From the NCBI GenBank assembly GCA_012295275.1, contig CM022672.1, positions 12,940,495 to 13,004,494 of the forward strand: 64,000 nucleotides of DNA. Direction: 5' to 3'. Below are positions 41,684-52,689 of this stretch, piece by piece (the stretch's first letter is position 1; each line of letters opens with the position of its first letter). This DNA is from Chrysomallon squamiferum. Taxonomy: Eukaryota > Mollusca > Gastropoda > Neomphalida > Peltospiridae. The translations under genes and the position numbers were made by a program. The notes beneath the pieces were generated by a model that worked only from the letters and a program-made list of their open reading frames with translations, had not been told where the DNA came from and ran no database searches.

Positions 41684-44600
41684 ATTACTTTATATATATT
41701 TTTTTTTTTTTTTTTTACCTGGATTTTTCAAGTCATACCATATTGTGTGTAAATTTGATTTGTTTAAATTAAATTCATTTGTTCTGATATATCACACTTC
41801 CTTCAAACAATCTTAAAATAATTTTAACAATGAATATTCCTATCAAGACAAAATTCTTTTGCAAACTTCTTTTACACTTCTGGCTTTATTTTCACTCACA
41901 CCATGACTTAATTAATTCACAGTAGCTAATTTCTGTCAGAGAAAGCTGATATTACCTGTACTCTGCTGCAACTCAGCAACATTACTTTCAGAACTTTTAT
42001 CTGAGTGACCTGGACTGCTGACAATACTACTGAAACGTCGGGATGTCATTGTTTTCTCCCACAAGTGCTCCCTCTTCTGGGCACGTGACTTGGGCAAATA
42101 CTGAAATGTCTCTCTCAAAAATGTGGTTATTTCCAAGAGGACAAGACAAGCCAACATTTTAAGAGCATAAGGACATTCTCTTCCACTGTGGTTGACAGAA
42201 GCTGAAAAAATCATTAATATAAGAAATTTCTTTTTAACTAAAAAATCCCTCCAACCCAACTGCTGTTTGGAAATATTGTCAAGATAGCTCTGGACTATTT
42301 AATGCTCTGCTGCAAATTATTTTTCAGTATGGTTAAAATCCTGAGTTCAAAACATGTTAACAATAAAAACTGTTGAAAAAAATATTTTTCCCTACCATTT
42401 GTTTTGCCATGGTAAATTCTGATAATTATCTAAGATAAACTGGTCAAATAAAAGTTCTAACATTACATAAAATTAATTAAAATATCAGTTTTCTAAATTC
42501 TCCTTAAATGATATAAAAGATGTTTTTCAAACATTGCTTTCAGAGAATAGTAAATATCCTGATTTTTCTGAACAGGAGGTAATTTGTTATTTATCAGAAA
42601 TACTCTGAATTCATCAAGCATAAGAGCATTTTTATGGATAAGATAGTGAGAAGACAATGTTTGATGCTTATTGCCAAATTTTTGTTTGAAATTACCTTCA
42701 TCAAGAAAATCTTCTTCTTCATCTTCTGTTCTGAGTTCTTTCTTCTTTGCTTCATCCTTGATATCATTGATTATGTCGAGTTTATCTGTGTGTTCCTTAG
42801 CCAAAATATATTCCATTTGATTGCCTAGATTCTGCCAAAACAAATATTACAAATGTTTATAAATTAAAACTAAAGCAAATATGTCAAGTATACTGAACTT
42901 ATACTTTCATACCAAATAATAATAATAAAACATGGGTTATAACATCTACCAACTCATTATTAAAGTAGTAGACATAATTTTTATAATTATATAAAATATA
43001 GTTTGTAATAAAACAAGACAATTGATAATATTAACTATTTGAATATGCTCTCTTAAAAGGAAAAAATAAGAAATATTATATTCCAATAATGTATAATGTA
43101 TCTTCCTAAACATTATCACAACTTTTCTAATCTGGAAAGTTTGGACACTGCAGATATTAAATGAAATGGATTAATAACTGACATGGAGATAAATTATGAA
43201 ATTAGCTGCACAAATCTACAAACCTCTGCCCAAGAATAGAAAAGTCTTCCTGCAGCTCTCTGCAACATGAGATTTCTCCTGTATCCTGATGGTTGTCCCC
43301 GGTTCTGAAGTGCAGACACAGTGTAGCGGAAGCTCGGCAAGTTCAGCTTCATCCAGTTAGGCCAGTCTCCACGGTTACAGCGATGAATGAACTGGGAACA
43401 CTCTAGCAGCACAGAAGCTCTTGCAGCAACTGGTGCTTCCTGAATTAATAGATATAAATATGACTATTACTGGAAAACAAGCATTGTGACACTTTCAAAA
43501 CAGTCGTTATTATACTAAATGTGCATAAACATTTGGGTTTTCTTTATCTAAACCATCTGAGCTTTTTATTAAACATTTTATACAGACAAGTTTTACAAAC
43601 AGGCTGCATACATGAAACTTAATTCTATCATTTATAATGAAAGAGAGGAAAATGTCGGTAATTTTGAAGTTAAAACTCACTAAATCTAACATGGCAGCCA
43701 CAAGATGAGGATCAGGGAAGGATCCAGGATGACAACATTCAAGTAAGAATGAAAAGCGCAGCATTCCAGATTTTATTATGTATTTGTCAACAAGCTTCTT
43801 TTCACGGATAAGCGGAATGGCAGTTTCACGAGTCATTCCAGTTTTTGGACAACGAATATCTGAAACAAAAATTATAATTGTTAACATAATGTAACAAATT
43901 GAAATAACAGTGACAAGAAAATTATTATTATTTCAATATACTGTGTAAAAAAAAAAAAAAAAAAAAATTTATAGAACTCTTACTTGTATGATAATATTAA
44001 AATATTAAAAATGTTATATATCTATAGTTAAGTGGAAATACAAACATATTCAGAGGCAGATCAAATTCTTTTTTTTTTCAATTTTTTTTTAATCTTTCAT
44101 GTATCTAGGTTACAGAATGTGAAATGTGATTTCTGTTATACATGCTGTTTTTATAATTACCCAGACAGATTTTTATGTTTTCTTTTTAAACTGAATACAG
44201 ATGAAATTTTATTCATACAACTCTCACTTAAACCTGAAAGAACTTGAAATTTTCTGCTAAATAACACATTTGAATTTGATTATATTTATTCCAATTACCA
44301 TCAACACTGTCTCGTCTGGTTATTCGCTTTCCCATTGTTTTTGTGCCGTCTTCGCATCTTTTCCTTGCACTAAGGAAAGTCAAGGTTGCGTGACTGGCAG
44401 CTTTGAAAGACATTCGGCCCCTGCGCTGGTGGACATGCATCTCACTCTTGCTTTCTCGCCTGTCTAGAGGAGGAGGCTCATTTGGTCCATCGTCCTCATG
44501 ATCTGAGCGAGTTGCTCTTCTCCATCCTAGAAACCAGTTTACATTTTCTTTTATTTCAATATATCATTCTTCATTTCTTATGGATATTTTGTTGTCAGAT

Positions 44601-45804
44601 GTTATTGTCTTCTGGTTTTATTCAATACTGAACAATAACCTTTGCTTATCTGAACAATTATGATCATGTTTTAAAGTTCTAACAAATTAAATTTTAACTG
44701 ACTGAAGAACGCACATCAAGAAAAAAAAAAGAAAAACAGTGAAAGAAATTTGAGTGGATTGTGAAAACTTTCAGAAACAGTTTAATTTTTCCAGTTTGTT
44801 GGTAAGTTGTCACACACATAATCATATCCTAAGAATAAGCTTAGAAAATTTTATATTTATTATATATATATATATATATATATAGTAATAATTTAAAATA
44901 TAACATTCGTAAGATATATCTTTACCTTAAACAAAAAGATAGTTACTCCACTAAAAGCAAAGCATTTATTAAAACAAATTATTTCACAAGATAACTGAAT
45001 TATTAAGCTTAATATGATCACCTATGTTGAACTTGCTGAAGCGACGTCTTGGGGTGCTGGTTCTAGATGGTGAGTCATCTTCAGCAGCAGATATGCTTGT
45101 CCGAGGACTGAGTTTGCCATGTCCCAGATCATCTACAACCTCCGAGTCACTAGCAGCATACTGAAACATCAGTGACTGGAAAAAACATAAAGAAAATACT
45201 GTTAAGAACAATAATTATTATGAAACAAAAACAATCAGAGATTACAGATTTTAAAAAATTACTTAAATACAACAAACAGATATATTTAACATTGCTAAAT
45301 TAAAGCTTCAAAATGTCAAGAGTAAGAAGATTTTAAAAGATTTTTGTGTAAGTGTTTGTATCTAACAACAGGTGTATTTGACTGATTTATCTATTAACCT
45401 TTTTGATTTTCTTTCTGAACAGTGATCTTCGTGACTTGCCACCTGTATGATGTTCCTCAGAGGTAACTATTCCAGGTGATCTCAACTCATCCCCACTTTC
45501 AGATGTGATGGAAGTAGCTCTACTGAAAAACAAATACATATACACTTCATACATACACATCCACATATATAATGACTAGTAGAAATTGTTTTGTTTGTCT
45601 TTTACCAATTTTTTTTTTTATATATATATTTCTTCAAATAGTATAACATTACATTAGTATGTTACTATCAACAAATGTGAACATTTCTATTTATTTTGAT
45701 TAACCAGATACAGGTCTCCAGGATATAAAATTTTTGCTGTAAATGTACCATTAAGAAATACAGTACATATTTTCTTTCTAAAATTATAAAATATTATGTA
45801 TGTG

Positions 45805-45867
<63 letters not shown>

Positions 45868-48800
45868 ATTCATGCATTCATGAGTATTTCTAATCACCTG
45901 ACAGGTTTCACCAGTTTGGTTCTGATGTCTCTTTCTTTTTCCACTTGACGCCGTTTCAGCTTCTGAAGAGAATCCAACAAACCACTCAGAGCAATTTTGC
46001 GAAACTGACCTCCATGAACTTCCTTGATGTAAGACATTAACTGACGAACATCACAAAACAATCCCTGAAAATAAGCAAAGAAAAAATTAATTAAATAAAA
46101 CAATTAAGTTTAATCCATTGAATGGTTTCAAATCCAAAACTTGTGCTATTTCAAAAACATCATGTTATAATGAAAAAAAATTAAAATGTGTGATGTATCA
46201 TTCCAAAAATGTTATAAGAATAATATGTGCAAATTTGCGGTCACTAAATTTATGTTTTGTTAACTTTTATTTATTAATAATTTGTCTACTTAAAAAAAAA
46301 TAAAATTTTGAATCATGAATGTTTATTCAATGTTATCAATGTATGAATACATGACTGTAATTAATAGAAATAATTTAATTTTTATCAGAAATATTTTTGG
46401 TGCTATTTTCACATCTTCTTGCAAAACTAGAGAATTGTATACATTAATTTGTATAAAATTAAATAAAATTAAATAAAATCTAAACATACAATATTTTCAT
46501 GGCCGTATAGTTCAGAAACACAGTCAACACATCTGGAGACAAATGGCTTGACAAGATTAGCTATCAGAACACCTTCCACACCCCTGTACCCTTCACCATT
46601 TATACTGTGACCAAAATTGTTAGCATAGCCATTCCTTGGTAAATTCTCCTGAGACACAGATTTCTTCTGAGCTGTAAAGTTATATAATGAAAAGGAAAAT
46701 GGTTTAACAGTTTATCCACATTTCTAACACAGAACAGCTTTACTTATAAGCAAAGTTATTTATGAACAACAAATCCTGAAGAAAAAAATTATTTAAATTT
46801 CAAGTATTAAAAAATCTTTTACAAAATAAGCATAAGTTGCTGATATTAATATCTTTTAAAATGACGTGATAAAAATAATAATAATAAAAAAATATAATGT
46901 CTGTAAACAAAAAGAATAAAATTACACAAAAGTTTAAAATATTCAAGTAACACATACGTAATGGTGACTGCAGAACTGTAGTTGGGTCAATGCAGAATCC
47001 AAGGAATGCATGAAGAGAGTCAACAGTTTCCTGCAAATGTCTGTGTTTTACTATGTCTCGAAGAAACTTGCGGAAAAGAGGTGGGTTTCTGCGATACAAC
47101 TGTTGTAAACAGTTCTGTCCTTTGATTCTCAGGTGATCACCTTGTGCGCCAATTATGCCATCACCACAGCCATGTGGACAGCCAAGATGTTGATAGATCC
47201 TGAATTTAAATTATTTCATTACTGACTGTTTATTAAAGAACAAGAATGTATATTTATTACGGTGTCTTGCAAAAAGGTCATGTTTATCACAGCAAGAATT
47301 TAAAACATGCTGATAATAATTAATCTGATTTTTCAATTATTTAGCCTTCTTTTGTTGACTTAATAAAAACAGGTGTTCAAAGCATATGTATATATATCTA
47401 TTATATTTCTTCTCAATTTACTTACTGTAAACTTAATTCAGCCAAACTTATAAAAGTAGTTATTTGAGAACTAAACTTAAAATTACTGTAATTAATTAAT
47501 ATCCACAGCATTACCTAATGTCAAGAACAACTGTAAAAAGTGAATTTAGTAAGATTCTCTAACCTGAAAAGGCTTTCCATGGCAAGACTGTGTGCTGTTA
47601 TCTCGTCATGATCTTTCGCTAACCCTTTTGGAGGTGGTGTTTTACCTTCTGGTGTGTCTGCACTTTCTGGGGTGATTGGTGACTTGAGTGGAGTGCTGGA
47701 TCTGTTGGATTCAATGATATCAAGGTCAAGCAGACAGTTGAGAATGTTGAGGAGAACTTCACAGATCCGTGGCGATCTCTCGTTCATAGACACAAAGTGT
47801 ACAGCTCGAAGCACAACTTTGTAGTTGATGTGACCATTGTCCTGTTCAAAAGATGGAAAATAATCTACACTAGATCTCATATGACTTATGAGGACATATA
47901 TAGAGCTAATAAATAAAAATGATTCAGGATTTTTTAATATTTGTGGCACTGTGAATAGTTAAATAAATGGAAACTATTTATCACTAAAACCTTATTTTAA
48001 TGTAAATTGTTCATTTTAAATATTGCTGTTTTTAAATAACCTGAAGAAAGTATGTATGTCTGCACAATATTATAAATTAGTCTAATATTAAATACCTGAA
48101 TATAGTGTTTTGATCCTGAAACTTCTTGGATTTCATCATCATGTTTGTAACAGATATTTGAGTCTGTCATGCTTCGAGGTAATTCTGGTGATGATTCTTT
48201 CTTGGTTGCATTAACAGGTCCAGCAAGTTCATAGTTTGATGTTGACATAGTCTTTGGTTCTGGGCTGTGCTCAGTGATTGTGATGATGGGTTTCTTAACA
48301 ATCTCCGAACGAATGTTAAGATCATTCTGTGAGGAGTTGGATGAATCCTGACCACTCTGTAGTCCACTGCTACACAAACTCTCTTTGTCTGACTGTGGCA
48401 GAGTGGGCATGCTTTTGCGCTGAGCACTGTATGCAGACACCAAACCACCATACCGTTCTTCTCTGTCCCTGGTTCCATAACTTCCAATTGCCGAGTTTGG
48501 TCGTACCATTTCTGGTTCTGTATCCATTGTTGAGACAGTGCAAGAACTAGAAGAATCATCTCGAGTTCCTCGAGAAAAGATATGCCCACTTCCAGTAGTG
48601 TGATCATGTTTTGATGTCTTTGATGACAAAGATCCACTTTCTTCTACATCTCCATTTTCTTTTCTCCTTAGCAATGACTTCCCTGTGTCAAAGAACTGCC
48701 TTAGTTCCACCACACGAATTTTCTTGTAAGGTGGTTCTCTCCTTATTTCAGGACTGCTACATGTAGTCATGGGTCCTGGATGACCTGAATTTGCATTAGA

Positions 48801-51800
48801 AGGAAGTTTTGGTGATGGTGATCTTGAATCAGGGCTCTGAACAGGTGTAAATCCACTTGACCGCTCATCTGGAGTGGACACTTTACTCTGAAGAACCTGC
48901 AACACTGGAATGGGAAGAGATTTGCTCCGTGATCTTTCCATGTGCTCCATGCGATTCTGCTCATCACACACTTCAAGTGTTCTTTGATGGACGTATCGTA
49001 AGGCCCAGTATATTCCATCCTCATTCCAGTTGAGACAAAAAAGACATCTTAAAACAGCTACATCAAAATAGCTGGCACTCAGCAAATCTGGAGCTTCTGG
49101 TGCTCCAGGTACTGTTCTCCCACTTGCAACAGCACTGGCCAACTGCTGCTTTACATAGTCCTTATCAACACCTGATGTCAACTTTTGGAATGCATATGAC
49201 TTTGAATCAGGAAGAAAGGCAACAAGGGAATCCTTCTGGCCACATTTGCATATCATGGGACCATCACTGGTCTTCAAGGGCATCACAGTGTTGCAGTTCT
49301 CACAAAGAACTTCCATTGTAGCTGTCTGAGATTCAGAAGCAGCTGCTGACAAGGCACAGATGTCACTCATTCTGGCAATGGGAGCAAGAGGAGATTGGGA
49401 CTCATGGATGCTGGTTCTGAACAAAAATGTATGTATATTTCCATTAAGAATGTACCCGTTAATCTGTTTACCATTCCAGCCATTTCCCATGAATATTTAA
49501 TTTATTTATTTTTTTGTTTCTTTAATTAATTCCTTTAAAAATAAAAGTAATTAAAATAGTTTATCATAAATAGATTTTATCTCAGATTAACATCTATAAC
49601 ATTCTAAAAAGAGAAAAGGCTTATTTTATAATTAGTAAAAGAAACTGATTAAGTATAACAATATTTTTTTTTTGGTTTTTGGTTTACCTGCTAGGAGGTT
49701 CAGGACATGAAAAGAAAAGATTCTCTCTAGAAGTTCCCTTTCCAATGTAAATATTTGCAGCATTTGTATTAACCTAAAATAAAGGAAAAACATTTTTAAT
49801 TCAGGTATGTATTTATATGTGCGTGTGTATATTGAAACATATGAAAATCTAAATTAAATAAATAATCGTTTACTGATACTGATATTGTATTTCAAGAGTT
49901 ACAAGATTATAATTTGCTAATGGAAAGCTATAAGAACTTACCTTCAAAAGATTCCTCTGTGCCTTCAGAACACTGCGCTGTGGTTTAACAGGGGTAGAGA
50001 AACATGGAATATCTGGTTGACGATAATCCCACAGTGGTTGCCACAGAGTCAGGCCATTCTCAAGCTTCAGAGAATCAAAATCAGAATCTTTCATGGTATG
50101 AATCAATGGTGCAAACAGGTACACAAACAGCTGAATGGTTCCAATAGGATGCATGTAGTTCTGAGGACTGTTGGCGCGTTCTTTGTTCCTCTCTGCATCA
50201 GCATCCTCACATTCAGAAGCAGCATCCAACATTATCCAATGAAGGGTGTAGAGCAGTTTAGTCTCACTGCTACTGAAAGGCTGGTCAGGGTGGTCTTGTT
50301 TGCGCTTAAGAAGCAGATTGGAACATGCATGCATCAAGTGTGGAAAGGCTGCTTGGATTGTTTTCCATCGTGACACACTCTGAATAGCTTCACACAGGCT
50401 TGGAGACAGACCATGCAAGATATTCTGCACAACAACTCTTTCGAATGACTAGAAATGTAACATACAAAAAAATATTTTAAAATGTTTAAAATATATTGAT
50501 TTACTTTAATTTAACAATTTTTTTTTTGGTAAAATCAGCATCATTTTCTTTTCCTATTTTTTTTTCCTATTTTTTATAATAATAATAATTATTATTATTT
50601 TTAAATTTAATGAAACATACTGAAAATTAGGTTTAGACTTAAAGAATCGTTATATCAAAATCTAGGAATAAAAAACAATCCTGATCATCACACAGATCTA
50701 ATATTTAATAGTGTACTGAAAATGGGAGTTTTTTTTTTTTTTTTTGATTTAACTGTTGAAATATCAATATTTATGTTTAAATTTTTTTTTTTTTTAAACA
50801 TCCAAAACCTCACCTGTATTCTTTACATAACAAAAAAAGTGTCATTTACATTAATATAAATGCAAGTTCTTCAGAACTAATTTACATGCAGGCTTTTGTT
50901 TGGTTAAACAGTTCATTTGTGTTTTATTTACATATTTTGTTCAATTACTAATGTAATTAATATAATGTATAATAAATAAAACTATTCTTGGACAATACTC
51001 AGTATTATAGAACAGTTCAGTATAAAATTAATGTGCCTAACTTTTATGATTAAATAACAGTATGTGTATGTATATATCTATATATGTATGTGTGTGCATG
51101 TGTTTGTGTGTGTATATATAATTTGTGAATCCTAAAATAATGATATTTTTATCTATTTTGTAAAATATGATTTTTTTTCTTTTCTTATGTATGATACATT
51201 GATAATAAATGTTTTTGCATAAAATATCAGTTTGCATTATCACTGTCCTGTCCTTGGCACTAAATTTTTCAGAGAAAATAAACAGTAACTGCAGACATTG
51301 TAACAAGACCAATGCTGATGAGTTGGTAGAAACATTGATCTGTGCAGTACACAGAACTAACTAATCAATACTGTGGTTTATTTTGGAGACTGGCTTCAGA
51401 CAAGATCCATAAAGCTGACAGCACCTCACTGGACTTAAGTAACTGTTCCCATGGCAACCAAAATTATATAACACTACATATTAAAAAGAAACCTTTACAA
51501 AAAAAATCTTTCTGTAGATGGTATTACATATTATAATTGCTCTTTGATTATTTTCTTCTTTGCCCATGAATTATTTTGTGAAGGTTTTTTTATTTGTTTT
51601 ATTTATTTAAATTTTATTTTATTTTATTTTAATATTTTAAAATTTGTTTATGTTTTTCAAACTAATTTAACTGACAAAAAGTTTTACTGATTTAATTTAA
51701 AATCCCTTAATGTGGATTTAACTGGTTTCCTTGTGATTTTCTAGTTGAATATTTCAGTTACATTGCAGATACATGATTAAGGTGTTTTTTGATTTCATAA

Positions 51801-51860
51801 TACATACACTGTTTTACACTGCAAACATTTTCAAGTAGAAAGCTTGAACAATATTTTATG

Positions 51861-51923
<63 letters not shown>

Positions 51924-52657
51924 AGTAGTATTATAATGAACCATAAAGATATATGTACAACACACTGTTTCACACATTTACTTAATAGGGAATTCTTTAA
52001 AACTAGTTATTTTATAACAAAATTTAAAAAATAAGAAATACTCTGACTGTTTTTTCTCCTCACAAGAAGTGAATGTTAAAAATATACATTATGGTACAAC
52101 AGCTGTACTACTTACCACACAAGAAGCTTCACACAGATTAGCCTGATTTGGTCGGATGAATGGACTGAAAAACAATCAAATATAATTTTTATAAATCATC
52201 AATAGCATTGAAGAAAACAAATTAGAAATTTTCTTTACTAAACAAATAAACAATTAAAATATATGAATGCAAAAAATGTATAACACGGATTAATTAAATG
52301 ATGAGTGTTTAATCACAAAGTTTTCATTCCTTCAGCAGTTTTCTACCTTCATATTTAATTTCTCAGTTCATTTATTTCTGTGGCTTTCTCTTCTTTCTCA
52401 TTAATCAATTTAGAAAACTGAAATGTCCCTAGTGCTGAATTGTTAGTATGTTACAAACAGTAATGAACATTTTTATTTCTTTTAACCAGACAAATACACA
52501 TTCCCAGACTGTAAAATGGGGTGTGTTTGTTGTTGTTGTTTTTTTAATTGTTATTTGATTTGTCATCATTATTTTTTTTTTAACATTTTAATATATACAT
52601 ATATATATATATAAAATTATTTGTATAGTTTACTGCATTAACAAACATGTTATATGC

Positions 52658-52689
<32 letters not shown>

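Larger units (their letters stand above)
50449..52115 (-). other. UNC80: UNC80 intron 2, 1.7 kb, with an X-box
   Basis: Mostly AT-rich, with a (CA)n of about 30 units at 51863-51920. A moderately GC-rich stretch, 51300-51470, is not coding but contains the X-box-like GTTCCCATGGCAAC at 51445-51458. Confidence 0.7.

Noticed and set aside
45687-45869. ORF of alternating Thr-His
   Set aside because: Translation of the (TG)n microsatellite.
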